Source: an uncultured Bacteroidaceae bacterium
GTDB lineage: Bacteria; Bacteroidota; Bacteroidia; Bacteroidales; Bacteroidaceae
Length of the DNA: 64,000 nucleotides
Direction of reading: 5' to 3'
NCBI GenBank assembly: GCA_905234605.1
Contig: CAJOIE010000002.1
Location: 1 to 64,000, forward strand
The position numbers and the translations under genes were made by a program. The notes under the pieces were generated by a model, which made no database searches, had not been told where the DNA came from, and saw nothing but the letters and a program-made list of their open reading frames with translations. Numbering within the stretch: position 1 is the stretch's first letter; each line of letters opens with the position of its first letter. Below are positions 18,104 to 26,643 of the stretch, in pieces.

Positions 18104-19607
18104 AGATGCGGTCTATGTCTACATGCCGGCGCACGTGCTGCGCCAGGCGGTCGTATTGCCGTTGGCGCACGGTGGCGTATGGCACGGCCGGCAAGCCGGT
18201 GCCGGCAAAGCTACTGATTTTGTCGCTGTGCAAAGCAGTGAGCAGCATGGAGACCACCTGTGGGTTGTCGAAGACTCCGTGGATGTAGGTGCCCCACAGC
18301 CGCGGGCTGAGGCGGCAACCGTCGGGGGTGCCGTCGTCGAGGGTGGCGAAAGGCGGAGCCGTGGCCCCGTCGACAGCGACGGTGCGTCCCTGGTGTATCT
18401 CGTAGCCCATGCAGGAACCGTCACCGCCAGGAGCATCGCTGTCGCAGAGGGCAAAGCGCACCTGCCGCGTGCGCTTGCTCCGCGTGATGGTGGTCACCAC
18501 GGGCAGCAGTCCCAGTCCCTGTTGCTGTGTGCCGGAGCCCTCGAGACCTTCGGGGTCGAGCACCTGTCGGCCCATCATCTGGTAGCCGCCACAGATGCCT
18601 GCCACCGGCGTGCCCGCAGCGGCTGCCTGCTGCACGGCAGCGGCTATGCCTGTGGCATACAGCCAGGCGAGGTCGGCCACGGTGGCCTTGCTGCCGGGCA
18701 CGAGGATGATGTCGGCACGTAGCAGCGTGGCTGCATCCGTGGTGTAGAACACATGCAGGCCATGCTGCTGCGTGAGGGCGTCGAAGTCGGTATAGTTGGA
18801 GATATGTGGCAGCCGCACCACGCCCACCGACACGCGCTCGCTTGCGGGCTCCGAGGGCATGGCATCGAGTGCCACGCTGTCCTCGGCATCGATGTGCAAG
18901 CCTTCTATATAGGGCACCACCCCGAGGACGGGCACCCCACACAGCTGTTCGAGCAGCCGGCGTCCCTCGCTGAAGAGGCCTATGTCGCCGCGGAACTTGT
19001 TGACGATGATGCCACGGATGAGGGCGCGGTCCTCGGGTGTCTGGAGGGCTATGCTGCCGTAGGCCGAGGCGAACACTCCGCCGCGGTCGATGTCGGCCAC
19101 GAGGATGACGGCGGCGCGGGCATAGCGTGCCATGGGCAGGTTCACTATGTCGGTGTCGCGCAGGTTGAGTTCTGAGATGCTGCCGGCACCTTCCATCACT
19201 ACGGGAGAGTAGCGGGCGGCAAGGCGGTCGAAGGCCTCGCATGCCGCCGTGCGCAGACGCTCGCGCCCCTCGGAGCGGAAGTAGGCGCGCGCGCTCATGC
19301 TGCCTATGGGGCGGCCGAAGAGAACCACCTGCGACGTGTGGTCGCTCTGTGGCTTGAGCAGGACGGGGTTCATGTCGGTGTGGCATGGCACACAGGCGGC
19401 CTCGGCCTGCACGGCCTGCGCGCGACCCAGCTCCAAGCCGTCGGGCGTGACGTAGGAGTTGAGGGCCATGTTCTGTGCCTTGAAGGGCGCAGGGTGGTAG
19501 CCGTCCTGCACGAAGATGCGGCACAGGGCGGTGGCCAGGATGCTCTTGCCGACGTCGCTGCCGGTGCCGGCGAGCATCACGGGGCGTAGCTGTGGGGTGT
19601 CGTTCAT
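18066..19607 (-). CDS. cobQ: Cobyric acid synthase (CobQ/CbiP)
   Basis: The 513-residue protein amidates side chains b, d, e and g of adenosylcobyrinic diamide. It has an ATP-binding N-terminal domain (VMLAGTGSDVGKSILATALC; FKAQNMALNS) and a class I glutamine amidotransferase domain with the nucleophilic Cys in VAGICGGYQMMG and the His in YIHGVFDN. The start at 19607 gives the expected N-terminus and overlaps the previous stop by four bases (ATGA); the longer frame upstream is only a shadow of that neighbouring gene. Confidence 0.95.
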   Translation of the reverse strand: MNDTPQLRPVMLAGTGSDVGKSILATALCRIFVQDGYHPAPFKAQNMALNSYVTPDGLELGRAQAVQAEAACVPCHTDMNPVLLKPQSDHTSQVVLFGRPIGSMSARAYFRSEGRERLRTAACEAFDRLAARYSPVVMEGAGSISELNLRDTDIVNLPMARYARAAVILVADIDRGGVFASAYGSIALQTPEDRALIRGIIVNKFRGDIGLFSEGRRLLEQLCGVPVLGVVPYIEGLHIDAEDSVALDAMPSEPASERVSVGVVRLPHISNYTDFDALTQQHGLHVFYTTDAATLLRADIILVPGSKATVADLAWLYATGIAAAVQQAAAAGTPVAGICGGYQMMGRQVLDPEGLEGSGTQQQGLGLLPVVTTITRSKRTRQVRFALCDSDAPGGDGSCMGYEIHQGRTVAVDGATAPPFATLDDGTPDGCRLSPRLWGTYIHGVFDNPQVVSMLLTALHSDKISSFAGTGLPAVPYATVRQRQYDRLAQHVRRHVDIDRIYDILRTPYSLDA

Positions 19608-20593
19608 AGGCTTGAGAGGGCTGCGATGAGCGCGTCGTCGGCAGCGCGTGTCTGTGCTGCCACACGGAAGTGGTAGGCCGAGAGGCCGTCGAAGTTGGAG
19701 GCATCGCGGATGAGCAGGCCGTGCTCGTGTGCCAGACGCTCCTTGAGCTCCGCTGCCTTGATGCTGTGGTGGCGCAGGAGCATGAAGGTGGTGGCTGTGG
19801 GGTGGACATCGACAGCGGAAAGCGCGGCAAGCGACGTGTAGAGGCGTTGGCTCTCGGCGAGGAGCGCATCTTTGCAGGGCAGCACACGGGCATCGTGCTG
19901 CACGAGCCATCTGGCTGCTGCCATGGCCACCGTGCCCACCGACCACGGCCGCATGAAACGCCGCAGCCTGGCTGTGAGCTCCGGGGCTGCCACGACATAG
20001 CCCACACGCAGGCCTGGGATGGCATAGCTCTTGGTGAGTGAATGCAGCAGCACTACATTGCCCGCACGTATGGCCTGCTGCGCCGTGACCGCAGGCGTGA
20101 GGGTGTAGCCGGCATAGGCCTGGTCTACGATGAGCCACGGACAGCTGCGCGACATGTCCATCACGGCATCGGCACTGGCGACGTCGCCCGTGGGGTTGTT
20201 GGGGTTGCAGAGCCAGAAGATGTCGGCCGCAGCGGCGTCGCTGCCGGCTGCCTTGAGCCCGAACATCTCGCTGGCCGAGGCATATTCGCTAAACGTGGGA
20301 CTCAGGCAGCCGTAGCGGTGCAGGCCGGATGCCGCTGCCGCCTGCGCTACGACATAGATGGCTTCGGTGACACCGGCCGTGACCAGCACGCAATCCGTGT
20401 CCACCCCGTGGCGGCGGGCCAGCACACGTGTCAGGGCAGCAGCATCAGGCTCGGGATAGGCGGCAATGGAGGGCAAGGCCTCACGCAGATGAGCCAGCAG
20501 GGCATCGTGGCAGGGAGCGGCATAGATGTTGCTGCTGAAGTTGTAGCGCAGGTGCGGATAGTGGCAAGCGTCGTCGCCGTGGCCGTGGAGCAT
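19604..20593 (-). CDS. cobC: L-threonine-O-3-phosphate decarboxylase (CobC; CobD in Salmonella naming)
   Basis: The 329-residue class I/II aminotransferase-fold enzyme makes (R)-1-aminopropan-2-ol phosphate for the nucleotide loop of B12. Motifs include HYPHLRYNFSSNIY near the start, LCNPNNPTGDV, VDQAYAGY, and the PLP-lysine region SLTKSYAIPGLRVGYV. The start MLHGHGDDA at 20593 matches the family; the 20 codons upstream in frame are low-complexity. Its neighbours cobQ and cbiB use its product. Confidence 0.9.
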   Translation of the reverse strand: MLHGHGDDACHYPHLRYNFSSNIYAAPCHDALLAHLREALPSIAAYPEPDAAALTRVLARRHGVDTDCVLVTAGVTEAIYVVAQAAAASGLHRYGCLSPTFSEYASASEMFGLKAAGSDAAAADIFWLCNPNNPTGDVASADAVMDMSRSCPWLIVDQAYAGYTLTPAVTAQQAIRAGNVVLLHSLTKSYAIPGLRVGYVVAAPELTARLRRFMRPWSVGTVAMAAARWLVQHDARVLPCKDALLAESQRLYTSLAALSAVDVHPTATTFMLLRHHSIKAAELKERLAHEHGLLIRDASNFDGLSAYHFRVAAQTRAADDALIAALSSL

Positions 20594-20641
20594 GTGTGGT
20601 GGAGGGTTGAACGGTGAATGATGGGAGGCTGTATGGTGGAG

Positions 20642-20669
20642 GCTGAACACCATGCAGGGTGTTTTCAGC
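20642..20669. repeat. Single TGCA-dyad repeat inside a small hairpin
   Basis: One copy of CACCATGCAGGGTG (20648-20661) lies between cobC and the second TonB receptor gene. Flanking GCTGAA and TTCAGC extend it into an imperfect hairpin that includes the receptor stop codon. No second copy is found 22-23 bp to either side, so this is an isolated member of the family. Confidence 0.6.
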
Positions 20670-22737
20670 GGAAGCGCAGGCGCATGCCGGCCACTATGCG
20701 GCGTCCGGGCGAATAGAGCGCATAGCGGCGCAGCGAGGCGTTGGGGCGCCGGTCCGTGTGGTCGAAGATATTGTCCACGCCGAGTGCAGGCTCAAGCAGC
20801 AGACGCTGGCGGCGCAGCTCGAAGGTGTGGCGCGTGGCAAGGTTCCACACGCCATAGCCCGGGGCATCCTCATAGTCGGGATAGAAGGTGCGCGACTGCA
20901 CGCGCCCGTTGATGTTGACGCTGAGACGGTAGCCGCGCCATGCATGGTTGCAGGTGGCAGACAACGTGGCGGCATGGCGCACGCTGCGCTCAATGTCGCG
21001 CCACTCGCCACCGGTGAGCGCACGGGCCTGCGTGAGCACATAGCTGGCGGATACACTAAGACCCGAGGCTATGCGCAGCGAGGCATCGACACTGATGCCG
21101 CGCGTGCGGCCGCGCTGTGCATTGACATAACGCGAATAGTGCAGGAGGAGCGAGGCGGCATCGGCAGTCATCTCGGGGAACTCCGCCTGCAACATGGCCA
21201 GCGAGGCGGCATCCACGGCGATGTTCTCCCGCACCACCATGTGGCTGATGTTGTTGAGCCAAGCCTGCACGCCAAACAGCCAGCCCGCCGTGCGATACTC
21301 GCCGCCGAGGCTGACATAGTGGCTCTGCTCGGCACGCAGGCCGCTGTTGCCGAAGATGACCTGTGGCTTGCCGCGCGAGACAGCATAGTAGCGGTAGTGC
21401 AGCTCGTCGAGGCCTGGAGCACGGAAGCCTGCCGAGTAACTGGCACGCAGGCGCAGGCGGCCGGGATTGTACATGACAGCCAGCTTTGGCGACAGGTGCC
21501 CGCCGCGGTCGCTGTGGTGGTCGTAGCGAAGGCCGGCGGTGGCAGTGAGACCGCGCAACAGGCTACGCTCATGCTGGACATAGAGGGCAGCCACCGACGC
21601 CGAGGCATCGATGGAGCCCGACGTGGCCTCGAGGGCCTCGCGCCGCCAGTCGGCACCAACAATGGTGTTGACCGCGCGAGAGTGGGCAAAGATAGTCTTG
21701 GCCTGTGCCTGCCACGTGTGCTGACGTTTGCTCTGGACATAGTCGCCCACCGCATACGCCGCTGTAGCCACATCATACTCACGGCCGTAGCGGAAGAGGT
21801 CGGTGGTGACATCGACAGAAGTGCTCACCTGGCGGCTCCACTTGTATATGCCTCCTGCCACACCGCGCCACGAGCGGTAGCGCATCTCGTAGTCCGTGCC
21901 GCCAGGCAGCACGGACGATGTGGCCGGACGGTCGGTGAGACGCCGGCCCCAGTCGCTACCCACGTAGAGCGACAGGCCCGACGATGGAGTGAGCGTGAAA
22001 CGCTGCCCGAAGGTAGTGCTGCGGTAGCCCGTGAAGAGCGGCGCGAGAGTGCGCTGGAGGCTGGGCTCCGCCGTACCCTGTTCCATATATGGCGACAGCT
22101 GGTAGCTGTCGGCACGGTCGTGCCTGAACGACGTGCTCGATGCAATGGCACCCACGCGCACGTCGGCCATGACACTCTCCGACAACTGTCCCTCACCCGC
22201 GACACGTGTGTCCGACTGAAGCGATAGCAGCTCGGTGGCAGCCTGGTCGGTGATGATGTTTATGACGCCGCCTATGGCATCGGAGCCGTAGAGGGCGGAG
22301 GCAGCACCGTCGAGCACCTCAATGCGGCGCACGCGGGCCATGTTGATACGCGAGAGGTCTACGTTGGAGGAGATGTCGCCAGTAAGACGCTGTCCATTGA
22401 TGAGCAACACTATGTATTTGCCGCCCAGGCCGTTCATGCGCAGGAAAGAGCCCATGCTGCCGGGCGTCATGCTCAGCTGGGGCATCATGCGCACGATGGC
22501 ATCCTCGAAGGTGGCGATGCCTTGCTCGTCAATCTGACGGCGCGAGAGCACATGCACAGGCGTAGTGGTCTGGGCGAGATGCTGGTGGTGGCCCGTGCCC
22601 GTGACCACGACGGGGTTGAGCTCGCGCGGTGCCAGCCCGGCCGAGTCACGCTGCAAGCGCTGGTGCACTTGGGCAGTGGCGGTGCCACTCATCACGAGCA
22701 GCACCGCCACAATGCAGATAGCTATAGTGTTATTCAT
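20665..22737 (-). CDS. TonB-dependent outer membrane receptor (corrinoid uptake likely)
   Basis: The 690-residue protein has a signal peptide (about 1-22), a plug domain (VVVTGTGHHQHLAQTTTPVHVLSRRQI; ALYGSDAIGGVINIIT) and a 22-strand-type barrel ending in an aromatic/basic pattern (GMRLRFR). Its position inside the riboswitch-led cobalamin operon suggests that it imports cobalamin, cobinamide or another corrinoid. It differs clearly from the first receptor of the operon, so the two may prefer different corrinoids (inference). The stop lies inside the small hairpin described above. Confidence 0.9.
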   Translation of the reverse strand: MNNTIAICIVAVLLVMSGTATAQVHQRLQRDSAGLAPRELNPVVVTGTGHHQHLAQTTTPVHVLSRRQIDEQGIATFEDAIVRMMPQLSMTPGSMGSFLRMNGLGGKYIVLLINGQRLTGDISSNVDLSRINMARVRRIEVLDGAASALYGSDAIGGVINIITDQAATELLSLQSDTRVAGEGQLSESVMADVRVGAIASSTSFRHDRADSYQLSPYMEQGTAEPSLQRTLAPLFTGYRSTTFGQRFTLTPSSGLSLYVGSDWGRRLTDRPATSSVLPGGTDYEMRYRSWRGVAGGIYKWSRQVSTSVDVTTDLFRYGREYDVATAAYAVGDYVQSKRQHTWQAQAKTIFAHSRAVNTIVGADWRREALEATSGSIDASASVAALYVQHERSLLRGLTATAGLRYDHHSDRGGHLSPKLAVMYNPGRLRLRASYSAGFRAPGLDELHYRYYAVSRGKPQVIFGNSGLRAEQSHYVSLGGEYRTAGWLFGVQAWLNNISHMVVRENIAVDAASLAMLQAEFPEMTADAASLLLHYSRYVNAQRGRTRGISVDASLRIASGLSVSASYVLTQARALTGGEWRDIERSVRHAATLSATCNHAWRGYRLSVNINGRVQSRTFYPDYEDAPGYGVWNLATRHTFELRRQRLLLEPALGVDNIFDHTDRRPNASLRRYALYSPGRRIVAGMRLRFR

Positions 22738-22746
22738 GGTCCGCAG

Positions 22747-23859
22747 TTACTCCTCGGGATACATGGAGTGGTAGTAGTCCACCACCTCGGCCGAGCGGGT
22801 GTGACCCTTGTAGAGGGCACGCACGTTGGCATACTCCAAGAGGCCCTTGACGAGTGCACCCTCGCCGCTGTCCTTGTACGTGCCGGTGGCTGTGGTGTCG
22901 TAACCCAGATGGAAGAAGTATTGCTTCCATGAGGTGTCCTCCACCTCGCCGTCCTCGTTCTCCTCGAAGGACTGTGTGTCGCTGTCCCATGCGTCGTCGT
23001 CGCCGGCCATGTCTTTGTGGGCATGGTCGCCTGCTATGGACATGAGCGGTGCGCAATAGACATTGCCGCTCGTGATGCCGGCAGCGACCATGCGGTCGTG
23101 CACCTGCACCTTGAAGTTGTCTGCCATGTCGACGGTGCCTACGAAGTAGTTGGGATGCTTCTGCTGCAAGGCTGCCTCGAGCTGGGTGTAGCGGATATTG
23201 GCCTTGTAGGTGTCGAACTCATCGGGGTTACCGTGCCCCATGAAGAGCATGGCACCGCTCTCAGCGTAGCTGCGGAAGTTAGCGTCGAGAGCCGAGGCCA
23301 GTGCCTCCACGTCGTCCTCGGCACCGGCCATGAGGGGCAGACCAATACGGATGCGCACACGGGAGAGGTAGTCGTCGTCGAGGTCGCCGTTAGAGTTGTT
23401 GGCAAAGTCCTTCACGGCATTGACCACGCGGCCGTACTCCTCACCGGGAATGACCTGCATGCTCTGGACTATGATTTCCTCATACTGCTGGCGACCCAGT
23501 GCCTCGAGCCAGTACTTAGGCTCGTAGAAGTCGCGGGCGGCGGTGTTCTCTGCGGCACGTGCACGGTTGATGCAGATGGCCGAGGAGAAGGAGAGGAACA
23601 CATCGTAGTCGGTAAACTCACTGGCATACTCGCTGCGGGTGAGGTCGAAGGCATCATAGGCCTGCTGCCATGTGGAGCCGAAGGCCACGAGCAGGATGGC
23701 ACGGTTGTGTTTCTTGGCTTTTGCCACTGCGCCGTCCACCTCCTGCTGGTAGCGTTCCATGTTGGACAGTTTCAGGGTCTCGTCGTCGGCGCACGAGGTG
23801 AAGCCGGCGGCTGCAATGGCTGCGATGGCAGCCACGAGGAAGAGTTTGAACTTCTTCAT
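22747..23859 (-). CDS. cbiK: Lipoprotein sirohydrochlorin cobaltochelatase (CbiK-type)
   Basis: The 370-residue protein starts with a lipoprotein signal (MKKFKLFLVAAIAAIAAAGFTSC, acylated Cys at 23). CbiK chelatase motifs follow: AILLVAFGSTWQQA, a candidate metal-binding His in MLFMGHGNPDE, and a second in SIAGDHAHKDM. CbiK inserts cobalt into sirohydrochlorin in the anaerobic B12 pathway. A lipobox puts this copy on the envelope rather than in the cytoplasm, between two TonB receptor genes. It may therefore chelate or strip metal during uptake instead of serving synthesis (inference). An acidic insertion lies at about 290-310. Confidence 0.88.
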   Translation of the reverse strand: MKKFKLFLVAAIAAIAAAGFTSCADDETLKLSNMERYQQEVDGAVAKAKKHNRAILLVAFGSTWQQAYDAFDLTRSEYASEFTDYDVFLSFSSAICINRARAAENTAARDFYEPKYWLEALGRQQYEEIIVQSMQVIPGEEYGRVVNAVKDFANNSNGDLDDDYLSRVRIRIGLPLMAGAEDDVEALASALDANFRSYAESGAMLFMGHGNPDEFDTYKANIRYTQLEAALQQKHPNYFVGTVDMADNFKVQVHDRMVAAGITSGNVYCAPLMSIAGDHAHKDMAGDDDAWDSDTQSFEENEDGEVEDTSWKQYFFHLGYDTTATGTYKDSGEGALVKGLLEYANVRALYKGHTRSAEVVDYYHSMYPEE

Positions 23860-23867
23860 AGGTTGAT

Positions 23868-23950
23868 GTTGTTAATGTTAAAGGGTTATGGGATTAATGA
23901 TAAAGGGATATTCGTTAAATGGTTAATGGCTATGTGGTTAATGGTGAACG
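23868..23950. repeat. AT-rich simple sequence upstream of cbiK
   Basis: This short gap between btuB and cbiK holds irregular repeats of CATTAACC/CATTTAAC on the minus strand (GGTTAATGG on the plus strand), in sharp contrast with the GC-rich coding sequence. Similar pyrimidine-rich simple stretches occur near 15685-15720, 20600-20640 and 63645-63670. No TAnnTTTG box is present, so cbiK probably depends on the btuB promoter. Confidence 0.5.
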
Positions 23951-26113
23951 TCATTCGTCATCGTCGTGCACGGTGTCGGTTTTTGTGTGTGCCATGCGTG
24001 CGGTCTTGCCGTGCTTGAAGCGCAGCCTCAGGGCGGCATATACGGTGCGCCCTGGTGTCGTGGTGCCGAGATGCAGGCCGTGGGGTGTGCGGTCCACATA
24101 GTCGAGGATGTTGTCCACGCCCGCCTCGATGCGCAGGTCGAAAGGTGCACGGTGTATGATGTCGTGCGTCGTGGTGAAGCGCAGGAGGGTGTATCCCCGT
24201 CCGTTGCCATCCACCTGATAGTAGCGACGGGAGGAGCCGCGGGCGTAGAGACCGAGTCCGAGACCGTAGGCTTGCGAGAGCATGAGGCGGCACGTGGCAT
24301 AGGCGTTCCAGCGGTGGTGGGCCATGCCGTCGATGGTCACTTTGTGCAGGCGGCCGGTGCCGGTGTCGTAGGCATGAGCCTCGGTGTCGAGATATGCATA
24401 GGAGGCTCCCAGCGTGAAGCGGTCTGTGGTGTAGGAGGCATTGACGTCGATGCCCGTGGTGCGTGCGTCCTCCATGTTGGCATAGCGGCGCACGTGGGTG
24501 AGCATCTCACCGTATTTCTCACGGTAGGCGGCCGGTGCCTCCGTGCGGTCGACGGTGACGAGGGCTATCATGTCGGTGAGTTCATTGCGGTAGGCGGTGG
24601 CCGAGATGTTGCAGCGGCCGAGCGTGTACTCTGCACCTATACTATAATAGGTGGACGTCTGCGGGCGCAGGTCCCTGTTGCCGAGATAGAGCGAGATGGC
24701 GTTCATCTCGCGTATGTAGCGGTAGTGTTGCTCCTTGAGGGTGGGGCTTTTGAAGCCTTTGCTCCACGAGGTGCGCAGCCGCACGTTGCCTATGCGCCAT
24801 AGAGCCGACAGCTTGGGGGTGCCGTGAAGGCCGAAGGCTCTGTGGCGTGTCAGGCGCGCCCCTGCCGTGAGCAGCAGCGACGTGGCCTCGGTGGAGATGG
24901 CACGCAGCTCGTCCTGGAGGTAGAGGGCCTCGGTGTCGTCGGTGGCAGTGCCCGCGGCCACACTTGTCGGGGCACGGAGGTAGTCGAAGCGGCCTTCGGC
25001 ACCGGCACTGAGTCTCTGCCGTGCCGGCAGGGTGAAGACACCTTTGAGATGGACTATGGTGCGACGCTGGTCGCTCTGCATGAGGCGGTCGCCGGCGAAG
25101 TAGGGATAGTCGAGTATGAGCTGCCCTGTGCCGTCGAAGCCCTCGGCGAGTGTCGTCGCGGTGAAGACATGGCTGTAGGCATGGCGTGCCCAGTCCACAT
25201 CGAGGGTGACCACATCGTGGCGGCGTGTCTGCCAGCGTGCTCCTGCCGAGGCGGAGGCATTGGCATAGGCGAGGTCGAAGTTCTTCACGTCGTACTTGGG
25301 GTACCTGCCTCGCGGACGGGTTATATCCTTATGGTGGAGCATGCCCTCGGCATAGAGTTCAAGAGCTGGCGTGAGGCTGTAGCTGAGACGCTCCGTGAGG
25401 CTCCAGGCGGTGTGGGCATTGACGGTTTTGGAGTGTGAGTCGGTGATGGGCGTGGTGGACGATGGTGTGTGCTCCACGGCAGTGTTCTGCCAGCCATCGT
25501 TGCGGCTCATGTGGAAGTTGGTCTGCGAGGTGAGGTCGCCTGTGGTGAAGGCCACGGTGTTGTGCTGCCGCAGGTCGGCGTAGGAGGCTACGCGCGTCAC
25601 GTCCTCTACAGCGATGCCGCCGCGTTCCTTCCTTGTGATGATGTTCACCACGCCTGCAATGGCATCGGAGCCATAGAGCGCAGAGGCGGCTCCCTTGACT
25701 ATCTCTATCTTCTCTATGGCATGCGGGTCGATGACGGTCAGGTCGTTCTCTCCGCCCACGTCGCCGTGCATGCGCTTGCCGTCGATGAGTATGAGGATAT
25801 AGCTGTTGCCCAGGCCTCCGAGCTGCATCTGGCTGCCCATGTCGCCCTCGGCAAAGGCAAAGGAGGCGGTGAGGGTGGCCAGTATGTCCTCGATGGACGA
25901 TGCTCCTGCCTGGCGCAGCTGCTGCGCGGTGATGACCTCGGTCTGCACAGGGGCATTGGCCAGCAGGTGGCGTGTGCCCGTGCCGGTGACTACGACCTCA
26001 TGCATGACTCCCGTCCGCAGAGTGTCCTGAGCCGTTGCCATGGTGCACAGCATGACCTGGCACACTGCCAGAACCGCCGCACGCATGGCTGCTACGTGGG
26101 GATAGTGTCTCAT
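23951..26113 (-). CDS. btuB: TonB-dependent vitamin B12 receptor (BtuB-like)
   Basis: The 720-residue outer membrane receptor has a signal peptide (to about TATAQ, residue 29), a plug domain (HEVVVTGTGTRHLLANAPVQ; GSQMQLGGLGNSYILILIDGKR; ALYGSDAIAGVVNIITRKE) and a beta barrel ending RLRFK followed by a short charged extension. The gene lies directly downstream of a cobalamin riboswitch on the same strand, which strongly supports a role in cobalamin uptake. ATG 26113 was chosen because it precedes the signal peptide; 26086 is an alternative. Confidence 0.92.
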   Translation of the reverse strand: MRHYPHVAAMRAAVLAVCQVMLCTMATAQDTLRTGVMHEVVVTGTGTRHLLANAPVQTEVITAQQLRQAGASSIEDILATLTASFAFAEGDMGSQMQLGGLGNSYILILIDGKRMHGDVGGENDLTVIDPHAIEKIEIVKGAASALYGSDAIAGVVNIITRKERGGIAVEDVTRVASYADLRQHNTVAFTTGDLTSQTNFHMSRNDGWQNTAVEHTPSSTTPITDSHSKTVNAHTAWSLTERLSYSLTPALELYAEGMLHHKDITRPRGRYPKYDVKNFDLAYANASASAGARWQTRRHDVVTLDVDWARHAYSHVFTATTLAEGFDGTGQLILDYPYFAGDRLMQSDQRRTIVHLKGVFTLPARQRLSAGAEGRFDYLRAPTSVAAGTATDDTEALYLQDELRAISTEATSLLLTAGARLTRHRAFGLHGTPKLSALWRIGNVRLRTSWSKGFKSPTLKEQHYRYIREMNAISLYLGNRDLRPQTSTYYSIGAEYTLGRCNISATAYRNELTDMIALVTVDRTEAPAAYREKYGEMLTHVRRYANMEDARTTGIDVNASYTTDRFTLGASYAYLDTEAHAYDTGTGRLHKVTIDGMAHHRWNAYATCRLMLSQAYGLGLGLYARGSSRRYYQVDGNGRGYTLLRFTTTHDIIHRAPFDLRIEAGVDNILDYVDRTPHGLHLGTTTPGRTVYAALRLRFKHGKTARMAHTKTDTVHDDDE

Positions 26114-26152
26114 TGCTCCGTTGACGCCTGTTCCTGGGCGTATGGATGTGTG

Positions 26153-26171
26153 GAGTGCAGCGTGTGCACTC
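26153..26171 (-). promoter_or_regulatory. Short hairpin between riboswitch and btuB
   Basis: A 7-bp perfect stem (GAGTGCA/TGCACTC) with a 5-base loop lies between the aptamer and the btuB ATG at 26113. It may be part of the expression platform. No U-run follows, so control of translation is as plausible as termination. Confidence 0.4.
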
Positions 26172-26174
26172 GGC

Positions 26175-26395
26175 ATGACGGGGCAGGTCTTCTGGCTCTC
26201 CCTGTCGGCTCTGCCTTCCCGACCGTGGGGCGTCAGGCTGTGTGCCTTGCCTTTGGTCAGTGGCGTTATACGAGCCTACAACACCGCCGTGGCGGCGGAT
26301 GTCCCTGCTTGAAGCAGAGGGGGTTACAGCTGCAGGTACAGCTCCGGCCTCTCACCGGATTCCCTTGCATCGGCATCCTTCTGGCTGCCGATTGC
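26175..26395 (-). promoter_or_regulatory. Cobalamin (AdoCbl-class) riboswitch
   Basis: On the minus strand the region shows the B12-riboswitch core in order: GGGAAUCCGGUGAGAGGCCGG (split; about 26386-26352), a CUGUAACC segment, GCCACUG followed by CAAAGGCAAGGC (about 26264-26244), and the 3' conserved GGGAAGGC with AGCCAGAAGACCUGCC (about 26220-26182). It starts just after a Bacteroidetes promoter and precedes btuB. High cobalamin should repress the downstream receptor and biosynthesis genes. Confidence 0.95.
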
Positions 26396-26409
26396 CTCGT
26401 ATGGCATGG

Positions 26410-26439
26410 CAAAAGTAGCCACATTCGGCGATATGGCAA
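26410..26439 (-). promoter_or_regulatory. Promoter of the riboswitch-controlled cobalamin operon
   Basis: On the minus strand TTG (26439-26437) and TACTTTTG (26417-26410) are 19 bases apart, a close match to the Bacteroidetes consensus. Transcription would begin near 26403, immediately before the riboswitch. Confidence 0.75.
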
Positions 26440-26500
26440 GCATAGTGCGCTTTTTTTGCCTGCTCAGGCACGCACAGGGGGCGGCACGGCTCCTTCCATG

Positions 26501-26580
26501 ACCCTGCAGGGTGATGGCAAAGACCGTGCAGGGTGGTGCCACGACACCGTGCAGGGTGTTTATGATGACCATGCAGGGTG
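26501..26580 (-). repeat. Array of four TGCA-dyad repeats in the divergent cobalamin promoter region
   Basis: Four copies of ACCNTGCAGGGTG start at 26501, 26523, 26546 and 26568; TGCA cores are 22, 23 and 22 bp apart. One copy (ACCCTGCAGGGT) is a perfect palindrome. The array lies between the riboswitch promoter and cbiA, upstream of both genes, so it cannot be a terminator for either. The remaining bases between 26440 and 26643 show no gene. Confidence 0.85.
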
Positions 26581-26643
26581 CTGCATCACAATTTGCGGGT
26601 TGTGGGCAGTGGGGTTGTGGACAGGAGTTTGCACCTTTGCTGC

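Noticed and set aside
19608..20138. N-terminal extension of the cobQ frame
   Set aside because: It overlaps cobC in another frame and is low-complexity; the P-loop domain begins directly after ATG 19607, which overlaps the cobC stop by four bases.
26461..26643. A second riboswitch upstream of cbiA on the plus strand
   Set aside because: The region contains the repeat array and a G/T-rich stretch but none of the cobalamin aptamer core sequences in plus orientation.
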